Part shown: piece after piece, positions 18,414-26,554 of the stretch
Position numbering within the stretch: position 1 is the stretch's first letter
Layout: the number at the start of each line of letters is the position of its first letter
NCBI GenBank assembly: GCA_025062095.1
Contig: JANXAZ010000034.1
Location: 1 to 35,586 of the forward strand
Source: Geminicoccaceae bacterium
Lineage (GTDB): Bacteria > Pseudomonadota > Alphaproteobacteria > Geminicoccales > Geminicoccaceae
DNA length: 35,586 nt
Reading direction: 5' to 3'
The notes under the pieces: generated by a model
Database searches by the model: none
Seen by the model: the letters and a program-made list of their open reading frames with translations, nothing else
Told to the model about the DNA's origin: nothing
Program-made: the position numbers and the translations under genes

Positions 18414-19853
18414 ATGAGCGCCTTCGATCCGCCCTCGGTACCCGCGAGCTTCCTCGAGCGCTGCGCGGCGATCCTGGGCCCTTCCGGGATCCTGCTCGAG
18501 CCCGCCGCGATCGAGCCCTATGTCGTCGATTTCTGGCGCCAACACCGGGGTCGGGCGGCCGCCGTGCTGCGCCCGGCCACCACCGCCCAGACCGCGGCCG
18601 TGGTCGCGGAGGCCGCGCGCTACCGCGTCCCGCTCGTGCCCCAGGGCGGCAACACCGGGCTCGTGCGCGGGGGCGTGCCGGATGCGAGCGGCCGGCAGGT
18701 CGTGCTCTCGCTCGCGCGCATGGACCGCATCCGCGCGATCGACCCGCGCGGCGAACACCTGATCGTCGAGGCCGGCTGCCCGCTCGAGAAGGTCCACCGG
18801 GCGGCCGCCGAGATCGGCCGCGTCTTCCCGCTCGTGCTCGGGTCCCAAGGCTCCTGCCGGATCGGCGGGAACGTCGCCACCAACGCCGGCGGGGTGAACG
18901 TCGTCCGCTACGGGATGATGCGCGATCTCGTCCTCGGCCTCGAGGTCGTCCTCGCCGACGGGCGGGTGTGGGACGGGCTCCGCACGCTGCGCAAGGACAA
19001 CACCGGCTACGACCTCAAGCAGCTGTTCATCGGCAGCGAGGGCACGCTCGGCGTCGTCACCGCCGCCGCCTTGCGCTTGTTCCCCGCGCCCAAGGAGCGC
19101 GAGACGCTGTGGCTGGGCGTCGAGCACCCCCGCCTCGCCCTCGACGTCTTCGAGCTCTTCCGCGACAAAGCGGGCGAGGCCCTCGCGAGCTTCGAGCTCC
19201 TCTCGGGCTTCGGCGTCGAGGCGGCGTGCACGTATCTTCCGGGCGTGCGGCGGCCGCTGTCCGAGCCCCATCCCTGGCATCTTCTCGTCGAGCTCGCCTG
19301 GAGCTTGGAGGACGGGCTTTCCGAGCGGCTCGAAAAAGTGCTCTCCACGGTGGTCGAGATGGGCCTCGTGGACGACGGAACGCGCGCGGAAAGCGAGGCT
19401 CAGCGGGCGAACATGTGGCGGATCCGCGAGGGCCAGAGCGAGGCCACCCGGCATCTCGGCCACGTCGTGCGCAGCGACGTGACCGTGCCGATCGCCGCGA
19501 TCCCCGAGCTCGTCGACCGGATGCGCGACTGGGTGGAGGCCGAGCATCCCGAGGTCCGACCGATCCCCTTCGGCCACGTGGGCGACGGCAATCTGCACTT
19601 CAACTTCGTGGTCCCGCCCGCGCGCTTCGAGGAGCTGCGCAGGGTGCTGCTCGAGAAGCTCTACGACGAGGTCGCCGCGCTCGGAGGATCGATCAGCGCC
19701 GAACACGGCATCGGCAGGGCGAAGCGCGAGGCCCTCTGGCGCCGCCGACCGCCTATCGACCGCGAACTCATGCTGCGCATCAAGCGCGCCCTCGATCCCT
19801 CGGGCATCTTCAATCCCGGGGCGATTTTCCCGCTCGAGGAGGAATGGTCGTGA
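18414..19853 (+). CDS. FAD-linked 2-hydroxyacid dehydrogenase (GlcD / D2HGDH type)
   Basis: Flavin oxidoreductase of the vanillyl-alcohol-oxidase/PCMH superfamily, in the branch with glycolate oxidase GlcD, D-lactate dehydrogenase and D-2-hydroxyglutarate dehydrogenase. The 479 residues hold the FAD-binding PCMH domain (about 40-220; [15 protein letters not shown] and [15 protein letters not shown]), the substrate domain with [11 protein letters not shown], and the C-terminal [11 protein letters not shown] plus DPSGIFNPG motifs. The exact substrate cannot be read from sequence; D-2-hydroxyglutarate or D-lactate-like acids are plausible. It overlaps the next gene by 4 bp (GTGA) and leads a catabolic cluster. 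Confidence 0.88.
   Translation: MSAFDPPSVPASFLERCAAILGPSGILLEPAAIEPYVVDFWRQHRGRAAAVLRPATTAQTAAVVAEAARYRVPLVPQGGNTGLVRGGVPDASGRQVVLSLARMDRIRAIDPRGEHLIVEAGCPLEKVHRAAAEIGRVFPLVLGSQGSCRIGGNVATNAGGVNVVRYGMMRDLVLGLEVVLADGRVWDGLRTLRKDNTGYDLKQLFIGSEGTLGVVTAAALRLFPAPKERETLWLGVEHPRLALDVFELFRDKAGEALASFELLSGFGVEAACTYLPGVRRPLSEPHPWHLLVELAWSLEDGLSERLEKVLSTVVEMGLVDDGTRAESEAQRANMWRIREGQSEATRHLGHVVRSDVTVPIAAIPELVDRMRDWVEAEHPEVRPIPFGHVGDGNLHFNFVVPPARFEELRRVLLEKLYDEVAALGGSISAEHGIGRAKREALWRRRPPIDRELMLRIKRALDPSGIFNPGAIFPLEEEWS
19836..19842 (+). promoter_or_regulatory. Ribosome-binding site that decides the HMG-CoA-lyase-like start
   Basis: GAGGAGG at 19836-19842 lies 7 nt before GTG 19850 but only 1 nt before the in-frame ATG 19844. 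This spacing favours the GTG, which overlaps the upstream stop as GTGA. Confidence 0.7.
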
Positions 19854-20806
19854 GCGCCTCCTTTCCGCCCGGTGCCCCGCGACGGGCCGTCGTGGTCGAG
19901 GTCGGGCTGCGCGACGGCTTGCAGGCGGAACAGTTGATCCTGCCCACCGCGACCAAGCTCGACCTCGCCCGCCGCCTGATCGCTGCCGGCGTGCGCCATC
20001 TCGAGCTCACGAGCTTCGTGAGTCCGCGCGCCGTCCCCCAGCTCGCGGACGCCGAAGAGCTCCTCGCCCGGCTCGGCCGGCCCGAGGGGGTCGAGATCAC
20101 CGCCCTCGTCCCCAACGCCAAAGGCGCCGAGCGCGCCCTGCGCGCCGGGGTGGACGGGATGGTCGTGTTCCTCTCGGCTTCCGAGAGCCACAACCGCAAG
20201 AACCTCAACCGCCCGATCGCCCGGAGCCTCGAGGACGTCGCCGAAGTCGCGCGCCTGGGCGCGGCGGCCGGGGTGCCGGTGCACGCCGCGCTCTCGGTGG
20301 CCTTCGGCTGTCCCTTCGAGGGCGAGGTCCCGGTCGCCGCGGTGGTCGCGATCGCGCAGAGGCTCGCCGAGCTCGGCATCCGCCGTCTGTCGCTCGGCGA
20401 CACCACGGGCATGGCGACCCCGCCGCTCGTGCGCGAGCGGGTGCGCGCGCTGCGCGAAGCCCTGCCCGAGCTCGAGCTCGCGCTCCATTTCCACAACACG
20501 CGCGGCATCGGGCTCGTCAACGCCTGGGTCGGGCTCGAGCTCGGCATCGAGCGCTTCGAGAGCTCGATCGGCGGGCTCGGCGGCTGCCCCTTCGCCGCCG
20601 GGGCCACCGGCAACGTCTGCACCGAGGACCTCGTCTACCTCCTCCACGAATCCGGGATCGACACCGGGATCGATCTCGAAGCCCTGATCTCGGTCGCCCG
20701 GGACGTCGAGCGGCTCCTGGGCCGTCCCCTGCCCGGCCAGGTGATGAAGGCCGGGCCGCGCCTGAAGCTGCATCCGCTCGACGCGGTCGCCACCGCCCGC
20801 GGGTGA
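19850..20806 (+). CDS. Hydroxymethylglutaryl-CoA lyase family protein
   Basis: TIM-barrel lyase of the HMGL-like family. HMG-CoA lyase splits HMG-CoA into acetyl-CoA and acetoacetate at the end of leucine breakdown; relatives cleave other 3-hydroxy-3-methyl acyl-CoAs. The 318 residues contain EVGLRDGLQ (Arg21, Asp22), the metal histidines His213 and His215 in ALHFHNTRG, and the lyase signature SIGGLGGCPFAAGATGN with catalytic Cys246. It begins at GTG 19850 and ends 7 bp before a CoA-transferase gene. Such a pair could activate and cleave a methyl-branched acid, for example in leucine, itaconate/citramalate or isoprenoid breakdown; the substrate is inference. Confidence 0.87.
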   Translation: MSASFPPGAPRRAVVVEVGLRDGLQAEQLILPTATKLDLARRLIAAGVRHLELTSFVSPRAVPQLADAEELLARLGRPEGVEITALVPNAKGAERALRAGVDGMVVFLSASESHNRKNLNRPIARSLEDVAEVARLGAAAGVPVHAALSVAFGCPFEGEVPVAAVVAIAQRLAELGIRRLSLGDTTGMATPPLVRERVRALREALPELELALHFHNTRGIGLVNAWVGLELGIERFESSIGGLGGCPFAAGATGNVCTEDLVYLLHESGIDTGIDLEALISVARDVERLLGRPLPGQVMKAGPRLKLHPLDAVATARG

Positions 20807-20813
20807 ACCCGCG

Positions 20814-21974
20814 ATGGAGGCGGCGCTCTCGGGCATCCGGGTGATCGATCTCACCCGCGTGCTCTCCGGCCCTTTCTGCACCATGCTGTTGGCCGATCTC
20901 GGGGCGGACGTGATCAAGATCGAAGGGCCCGAGGGCGATCCTACGCGCGGGATCGGCACGATCCGCGAGGGGCTCTCCTGGTACTTCGCCGCCTTCAACC
21001 GCAACAAGCGCTCGGTGGTGCTCGATCTCCGGCGCGAGGCGGACAAGGCGATCCTCGCCCGGATGATCGAGAAGGCCGACGTTCTCGTCGAGAACTTCCG
21101 CCCCGGCGTGCTCGAGGCCTTGGGCTTTCCCTTCGCGCGCCTGGAAGCGCTCAACCCGCGGCTCGTCGTCTGTTCGATCAACGGCTTCGGCGACGCGGGG
21201 CCCTATCGGGATCGTCCCGCCTTCGACTTCATCGCCCAGGCGATGAGCGGCTTCATGGCCACGAACGGAGAGGAAGGCGGACCGCCCGTGCGCGCCGCCG
21301 CACCGATCTCCGACCTCGCGGCCGGCCTCTACGCCGCCTTCGGGATTCTCGCGGCCTTGCGGGCGCGCGAGCGCTCCGGTCGCGGCCAGCGGGTGGAAGC
21401 CACCATGCTGGGCGCGATGCTCTCGCTTTTCGGCTATCTCGCCCCCGAATTCTTCGCGACCGGAAAACCGCCGCCCAGGACCGGCAACGATCATCCGATC
21501 CTCGCGCCCTACGGGCTGTTCCGCACCGCCGATCGCGAGATCGCCGTCGCGCCCGCCAACGAGGCGATCGTGCGCCGGCTCTTCGCGGCCCTGGGCCTCG
21601 AGCGGCTGCTCGCGGATCCGCGTTACGCCACCAACGCCGAGCGGGTGAAGCGGCGAGAGGAGCTCCGGGCCGCGATCGAGGCGGTGCTCGTCCGCGAACC
21701 GGCGGAGGCGTGGATCGCGCGGCTCAACGCCGCGGGCGTGCCCTGTGCGCCCGTGCTCGGGCTTCCCGAGGCCTTCGCCGATCCGCAAGCCCGGGCCTTG
21801 GGCATGGTCGTCGACGTCCCCCATCCCGGCCACGGGGCGGTGCGGATGACGGGCTTTCCGGTGCGGCTTTCGGCGACACCCTGGGCGCTTCGCCGCCCCG
21901 CCCCCGAACTCGGCGAGCACACGGAAGAGGTTCTGGCCGAGTTCGGGGTCGAGCGCCCGCGAGATCCGCGCTGA
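20814..21974 (+). CDS. Class III CoA-transferase (CaiB/BaiF family)
   Basis: Family III CoA-transferase that moves CoA between carboxylic acids through an aspartyl-CoA thioester intermediate. The 386 residues include the opening GIRVIDLTRVLSGPF, LADLGADVIKIE, FNRNKRSVVLDL, LVENFRPGVLE and the probable catalytic Asp167 in APISDLAAGLYAA. The C-terminal ELGEHTEEVLAE is typical. It starts at ATG 20814, 7 bp after the lyase gene and probably in the same transcript. The donor/acceptor acids are unknown; succinyl-CoA-dependent activation of an organic acid feeding the adjacent lyase is a reasonable guess. Confidence 0.9.
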   Translation: MEAALSGIRVIDLTRVLSGPFCTMLLADLGADVIKIEGPEGDPTRGIGTIREGLSWYFAAFNRNKRSVVLDLRREADKAILARMIEKADVLVENFRPGVLEALGFPFARLEALNPRLVVCSINGFGDAGPYRDRPAFDFIAQAMSGFMATNGEEGGPPVRAAAPISDLAAGLYAAFGILAALRARERSGRGQRVEATMLGAMLSLFGYLAPEFFATGKPPPRTGNDHPILAPYGLFRTADREIAVAPANEAIVRRLFAALGLERLLADPRYATNAERVKRREELRAAIEAVLVREPAEAWIARLNAAGVPCAPVLGLPEAFADPQARALGMVVDVPHPGHGAVRMTGFPVRLSATPWALRRPAPELGEHTEEVLAEFGVERPRDPR

Positions 21975-22276
21975 ACGAAAGCCGGCGTGCGGCGCGTTCC
22001 GGGCCCGCCCCGACGCCTCGCCGCGAACGTCCCGACGAGAGCCGATCCCGTCGGCCGGGCCGGCCGCGGGAGGCCGCGCAACGGGTGTCCGCCGTGGTGC
22101 GAGCCGAGAAACCGTGCGGGGCCGGGGCGGATCCGGTGCGGAGCTCGATCTCGCGCGACGGCTCCGAAAGCGGCACGGTACCGAAGCGGACGCGGCCGCG
22201 CCCCGGTGTCCCCCGCGCGATCGCGCGGCGCCGCGGCCGAACACGGTGCGCGGGCCGGTCGGGCCGGAGAAAGCGG
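21975..22276 (+). other. Intergenic region without recognisable gene
   Basis: 302 bp separate the CoA-transferase from the nucleotidyltransferase gene. Reading frames are open only because of high GC and show no recognisable motif. No promoter, hairpin with a T tract, tRNA or direct repeat was found. A GGAGA at 22266-22270 serves as ribosome site for the next gene. Confidence 0.5.
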
Positions 22277-22577
22277 ATGCGACTGACGAGCGAAGAGATC
22301 GCGATCATCAAACGCCTCGTGGCCGAAGCCTACGGGCCCCGGGCGGTGGTCCGACTGTTCGGCTCGCAGCTCGACGATGCGAAAAAAGGGCGGGGACATC
22401 GATCTTCTGGTCGAGGCGCCCGAGACCACCGCGCGCGCGATCCGCACCGAGCTGGGGTTGCAGCGGACTCTCGAGGAGAGCCTGGGCGGGCGCAAGGTCG
22501 ACCTGATCGTGCACCACCGAGGCGAGCGCGAAAGCGCCTTCGTGCGCATCGCGAAGAAGGAAGGCGTGATCTTGTGA
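22277..22577 (+). pseudogene. MNT-type nucleotidyltransferase (antitoxin-like), one-base frameshift
   Basis: Minimal nucleotidyltransferase of the MntA/HI0073 type, in HepT/MntA systems the antitoxin that adenylylates its HEPN partner. The N-terminal part (from ATG 22277, ribosome site GGAGA) reads up to VVRLFGSQLDDAKK; the rest, GGDIDLLVEAPETT through KKEGVIL, is in the +1 frame and ends at 22577. Joined, these give the full GS-x(n)-GGDID active site. The break lies in A6-GGG-C-GGGG at 22382-22395, so a single extra base would explain it: real mutation, sequencing error in homopolymers, or recoding. The downstream half has its own possible ATG at 22377, which would lack the GS motif. The stop overlaps the HEPN start (GTGA). 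Confidence 0.75.
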
Positions 22578-23098
22578 GAGAAGCCGAGGACCTCCTGTTC
22601 GAGATCTCCCGGACGCTCGCGCGCACCGGGCGGACGCTCGCGAAGCCGCGCGGCATGCTCGCCCCGCGGTTTCCTCTTTCGCCCGAAACCGTGCAGGCGC
22701 TCGAGGATACCACCGTGATCGCGACCGATGCCCTGCTCAAGCGGTTCGAGCAGCACGTCGATGCGATCCGCGCCATGGCGCGGACGATCATTCGCCTCCA
22801 AGGAGAACAGGATCGCTACCGTACGGTGCGCCAGGCGTTCGACCGGCTCGCGAGCCTGGGCTTGGTGGACGACGTCGGACGCCTCATGGAGCTCGTCGAC
22901 CTGCGCGACCGCACGGCGCACGCCTACGCTCTTCAAAGCGAACGCCAAGCTCGGATCCTCAACGCCGTGTTCGATGCCGTCCCCGAGCTGATGACGCTCG
23001 CCGCGCGCCTGGGCCGCTTCGCGCGCGAAACGAGGCTGTTGCCGGAGGAGCGCGACGCGGTTCTCGAGGAGCTCGAAGCGCTCGCGCGCTCCGCCTGA
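22574..23098 (+). CDS. HEPN domain protein (HepT / NTase-substrate-binding type)
   Basis: A 174-residue, largely helical protein paired with the upstream MNT gene by a GTGA overlap. The key feature is RDRTAH at 111-116, a match to the R-x4-H RNase motif of HEPN proteins with aspartate in place of the frequent asparagine, followed by AYAL as in the HI0074-like partners. In known pairs the HEPN protein is a ribonuclease toxin and the MNT protein its neutraliser. An N-terminal region (about 1-45) precedes the HEPN bundle. If the MNT frameshift is real and not bypassed, the HEPN protein would lack an active partner. The pair lies inside an otherwise metabolic cluster, consistent with insertion. 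Confidence 0.75.
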   Translation: MREAEDLLFEISRTLARTGRTLAKPRGMLAPRFPLSPETVQALEDTTVIATDALLKRFEQHVDAIRAMARTIIRLQGEQDRYRTVRQAFDRLASLGLVDDVGRLMELVDLRDRTAHAYALQSERQARILNAVFDAVPELMTLAARLGRFARETRLLPEERDAVLEELEALARSA

Positions 23099-23186
23099 TC
23101 GCCCGGCGGAGGCTCTGGCCGAGGCGGGCCGGCTGTGCCATCTCTGCCCCAGGCGAACACGAGAGGTGTTCTCGGGGAGGGCGGCG

Positions 23187-24623
23187 ATGCAGACCTACCT
23201 CAACCTCATCGGCGGCAAATCCGTGCCGGCGCGCGACGGGCGCTCTTACGAGCACCTCTGTCCTTCCGATGGCAAACCCTTCGCGACCGCACCGCGCAGC
23301 GGCCCCGCCGATGTCGACGACGCCGTGCGCGCGGCGCGCGCCGCCTTCGAAGGAGCCTGGGGTCGGACGCCGGCGGTGGAGCGCGGCCGGATCCTGCTGC
23401 GCATCGCCGAGGCGATCCGCCGCGAAGCGGAATCGCTCGCCGCGCTCGAGGCGCGCGACACGGGCAAGCCGATGAAGCAGGCGCGCGCCGACATCGCGGT
23501 CGCCGCGCGGTATTTCGAGTTCTACGGCGGGGCCGCGGACAAGCTCCACGGCGACACCATTCCGTTCCTCGAGGGCTACACGGTCCTCACCTGGCGCGAA
23601 CCTTACGGGGTGACCGCGCACATCGTGCCCTGGAACTATCCGGCGCAGATCTTCGCCCGCTCGGTCGCGGCCTCGCTCGCCGCCGGCAACGCCTGCGTGG
23701 TCAAGCCGGGCGAGGAGGCGGGGCTGAGCATCGTCGCGATCGCCGAGCTCGCCCGCGCCGCGGGCCTGCCCGACGGTGCCCTGAACGTCGTCCACGGGAT
23801 CGGGGAGGAGGCCGGGGCGGCGCTCGCCGCGCATCCCGACATCGACCATCTCTCGTTCACCGGCTCGCCCGAAGTCGGCACCCTGGTCCAGGCGGCGGCG
23901 GCCAAGAACCACGTCGGCTGCACGCTGGAGCTCGGCGGCAAGAGCCCGCAGGTCATCTTCGCCGATGCCGACCTCGAGGCCTGTCTGCCCGTGGTCGTCA
24001 ACGCCATCACCCAGAACGCCGGTCAGACCTGCTCGGCCGGCTCGCGCGTGCTCGTCGAGAAGAAGGCCTACGACGCGGTCGTCGGTCGGCTCGCCGAGCG
24101 CTTCGCGCAGGTCCGCGTCGGCACCCACGAGATGGATCTCGACATGGGCGCGCTCGTTTCCGAGACCCAGCGCAAGCGCGTCCAGGGCTACATCGACCGC
24201 GCGCTCGAAGACGGGATCCCGGTTGTCGCCCGCGGCCGGCTCGAGCCCGGCCTGCCCGCCGGCGGCTTCTACGTCGAACCCGTGCTCTTCGGTCCCGTGC
24301 CGCGGGCCAACCGGCTGGCCTGCGAGGAGGTGTTCGGGCCGGTCCTCGCCGTCTTCCCCTTCGAGGACGAAGAGGACGCGATCCGGCTCGCCAACGGCAC
24401 CCCGTACGGCCTGGTGGCCGGGGTGTGGACGCGCGATCTCGGGCGCGGCCTGCGCATGGCCAAGGGCATCCGCTCGGGTCAGGTGTTCCTGAACGCCTAC
24501 GGTGCGGGCGGAGGGGTGGAACTGCCCTTCGGCGGCTTCAAGCATTCCGGGCACGGCCGCGAGAAGGGCTTCGAGGCGCTCTATGGTTTCACCGCCGTGA
24601 AGACCGTGGTGATCCGCCACTGA
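23187..24623 (+). CDS. NAD(P)-dependent aldehyde dehydrogenase
   Basis: Oxidises an aldehyde to its acid. The 478-residue enzyme has the ALDH-superfamily essentials: IVPWNYP with Asn150, VVKPGEEAGLS (cofactor lysine), FTGSPEVG, general base Glu248 in LELGGKSPQ, and the nucleophile Cys282 in NAGQTCSAGSR, then EEVFGPV and PFGGFKHSGHGREKG. I chose ATG 23187, placed 9 nt after GGGGAGG (23171-region), over the upstream GTG at 23166. The substrate is not evident; betaine-, gamma-aminobutyr- and short-chain aldehyde dehydrogenases share these motifs. It lies 88 bp after the HEPN gene and 61 bp before an acyl-CoA dehydrogenase. Confidence 0.9.
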   Translation: MQTYLNLIGGKSVPARDGRSYEHLCPSDGKPFATAPRSGPADVDDAVRAARAAFEGAWGRTPAVERGRILLRIAEAIRREAESLAALEARDTGKPMKQARADIAVAARYFEFYGGAADKLHGDTIPFLEGYTVLTWREPYGVTAHIVPWNYPAQIFARSVAASLAAGNACVVKPGEEAGLSIVAIAELARAAGLPDGALNVVHGIGEEAGAALAAHPDIDHLSFTGSPEVGTLVQAAAAKNHVGCTLELGGKSPQVIFADADLEACLPVVVNAITQNAGQTCSAGSRVLVEKKAYDAVVGRLAERFAQVRVGTHEMDLDMGALVSETQRKRVQGYIDRALEDGIPVVARGRLEPGLPAGGFYVEPVLFGPVPRANRLACEEVFGPVLAVFPFEDEEDAIRLANGTPYGLVAGVWTRDLGRGLRMAKGIRSGQVFLNAYGAGGGVELPFGGFKHSGHGREKGFEALYGFTAVKTVVIRH

Positions 24624-24684
24624 GCCGCGCTCGGCCGCGGCGTCCGCCGCGGCCCGCGTCGATCGCGGTTCGAGGAGAGTTCCC

Positions 24685-26412
24685 GTGACCGTCTTCGTGC
24701 CGCCGCTGTCGGACATGCGCTTCGTGCTGCGCGCGGTCGCCCGCGCCGACGAGCTCGCGCACCTTCCCGGCCTCGAGCACGCCACGGCCGATCTCGTGGA
24801 CGCCGTGCTCGAAGAGGCCGGACGCTTCGCGCGCGAGGTCCTCGCCCCGCTCGATGCGGTCGGCGACCGCGAGGGGGCGCGCCTGGAGAACGGCGTGGTG
24901 CGCATGCCCTCGGGCTTCGCCGAGGCCTTCGCCGCCTATCGCGCGGGCGGATGGATGGGCGCCGCCTTCCCCGAAGCCATCGGCGGCCAGGACCTGCCGC
25001 GCACCGTCGCCACCGCCCTTTCCGATCTGTGGAACGCGGCGAACACCGCTTTCGAGATCTGCCCCCTTCTCACCCGCGGTGCGGCCGAGGCGATCCTCGC
25101 TCACGGGACCGAGGCTCAGCGCGAGCTCTACGCCCGGCGGCTCGTCGCCGGAACCTGGACGGGGGCGATGGCGCTCACCGAGCCGCAAGCGGGGACCGAT
25201 CTCGGCGCGGTGCGGACGCGGGCGGAGCCCGCGAACGGCAAGTACCGCATCGTCGGTCAGAAGCAGTTCATTTCTTATGCCGACCACGACATGGCCGAGA
25301 ACACGGTCCATCTCGTGTTGGCGCGGCTTCCGGATGCCCCCGAGGGCTCGCGCGGCCTGTCTTTGTTCATCGTTCCCAAATATCTCCCCGACGAAAACGG
25401 CCGCCTCGGGCCGCGCAACGACTGGCGCGTGCTCAAGCTCGAGCACAAGGTCGGGATCCACGCCTCGCCCACTTGCTTCGTCGCGTACGGCGAGGGCGGC
25501 GGTGCCTTGGGCGAGCTCCTGGGCGAGCCGAACCGCGGGCTCGCGACGATCTTCACGATGATCAACAACGCCCGGCTCGCCGTGGGACACGAAGGGCTCG
25601 GCCTTTCCGAGCGGGCCTACCAGGCCGCCCTCGCCTATGCGCGCGGGCGCGTCCAGGGCCGCAAGGGCGGCGAGCCCGTCTCCATCCTCGCCTGGCCGGA
25701 CGTGCGGCGCATGCTCGTCGGGATGCGCGCCGAGATCGCCGCCATGCGCGCGCTGTGCTATTGGACCGCGACCTTCGTCGACCGCGCCGCGCGCGCCGTC
25801 TCGCCCCGAGAGCGCGCCCGCGCCACTGGGCGCGTAGCGCTCCTGACCCCGATCGTGAAGGCCTGGTGCACCGATCTCGCCCAGGAGATCACCCATACCG
25901 CCATCCAGGTCCACGGCGGCATGGGCTACGTGGAAGAGACGGGCGTCGCGCGGCATTGGCGCGATGCGCGCATCCTTCCGATCTACGAGGGAACCAACGG
26001 CGTCCAGGCGATGGACCTGGTCGGCCGCAAACTGGCGCTCGACGACGGGCGGCTTCCGTGGCTCCTCTTCGAGGAGCTGCGCGGCGAACTCGCAACCGCT
26101 CCGGCCGAACTGCGCCCGGCTCTGCGCGCCAGCCTCGAGCGGCTCGAACAGGCGACGCGCCACCTCCAGGCCGCGGAAGAGGAGCATCGCGGGGCGGCCG
26201 CCCGTCCCTATCTGCGGCTCTTCGGCCACACGCTCGGTGCGTTTCTCCTCGCCCGCGGCGCCGCGGCCGCGCTATCGGGCGCGGAAGACGGTGCCGCCTG
26301 GCCGGGGCTCGCGCGCTTTTTCTGCGCGCACGTGCTGCCGGAGACCCAGGGGCTGCTCGCGAGCGTGCTGGCCGGCGCGGAAGGGCTCGATCCCGCGCTC
26401 CTCGACGCCTGA
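24685..26412 (+). CDS. Acyl-CoA dehydrogenase with C-terminal extension (DmdC-like)
   Basis: FAD enzyme introducing a 2,3 double bond into an acyl-CoA. At 575 residues it belongs to the long subgroup that includes 3-methylmercaptopropionyl-CoA dehydrogenase DmdC and many uncharacterised homologues. Visible are the N-terminal helical domain, the middle beta domain with MALTEPQAGTDLGAV and GQKQFIS, INNARLAVGHEGLG, QVHGGMGYVEETG, and the catalytic Glu435 in IYEGTNGVQAMDL, followed by the extra C-terminal domain of about 120 residues. The start is GTG 24685 with an upstream CGAGGAGAG site. Substrate specificity cannot be assigned; DMSP catabolism is possible but no other dmd gene is present. Confidence 0.9.
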   Translation: MTVFVPPLSDMRFVLRAVARADELAHLPGLEHATADLVDAVLEEAGRFAREVLAPLDAVGDREGARLENGVVRMPSGFAEAFAAYRAGGWMGAAFPEAIGGQDLPRTVATALSDLWNAANTAFEICPLLTRGAAEAILAHGTEAQRELYARRLVAGTWTGAMALTEPQAGTDLGAVRTRAEPANGKYRIVGQKQFISYADHDMAENTVHLVLARLPDAPEGSRGLSLFIVPKYLPDENGRLGPRNDWRVLKLEHKVGIHASPTCFVAYGEGGGALGELLGEPNRGLATIFTMINNARLAVGHEGLGLSERAYQAALAYARGRVQGRKGGEPVSILAWPDVRRMLVGMRAEIAAMRALCYWTATFVDRAARAVSPRERARATGRVALLTPIVKAWCTDLAQEITHTAIQVHGGMGYVEETGVARHWRDARILPIYEGTNGVQAMDLVGRKLALDDGRLPWLLFEELRGELATAPAELRPALRASLERLEQATRHLQAAEEEHRGAAARPYLRLFGHTLGAFLLARGAAAALSGAEDGAAWPGLARFFCAHVLPETQGLLASVLAGAEGLDPALLDA

Positions 26413-26430
26413 CCGGAATCTGGTGCGCGC

Positions 26431-26449
26431 GCGCAACGCGATGTTGCGC
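26431..26449. repeat. Inverted repeat upstream of the OmpW gene
   Basis: GCGCAAC (26431-26437), GCGAT spacer, GTTGCGC (26443-26449): perfect 7-bp arms. A smaller ACAA/TTGT repeat follows near 26457-26466. The position, 106 bp upstream of the ompW start in a 142-bp intergenic gap, would suit an operator, but no clear promoter hexamers were found beside it. Confidence 0.4.
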
Positions 26450-26554
26450 TGCTGCGACAATGTTGTGCCTCGCCTGCGCCGGCCGGGCCGCGCGAACGGC
26501 GAGCACCGGTCCGCGCGGTTTCGGGCCGTGCGGGCCGAGGGGGAGTTTCGAGAC

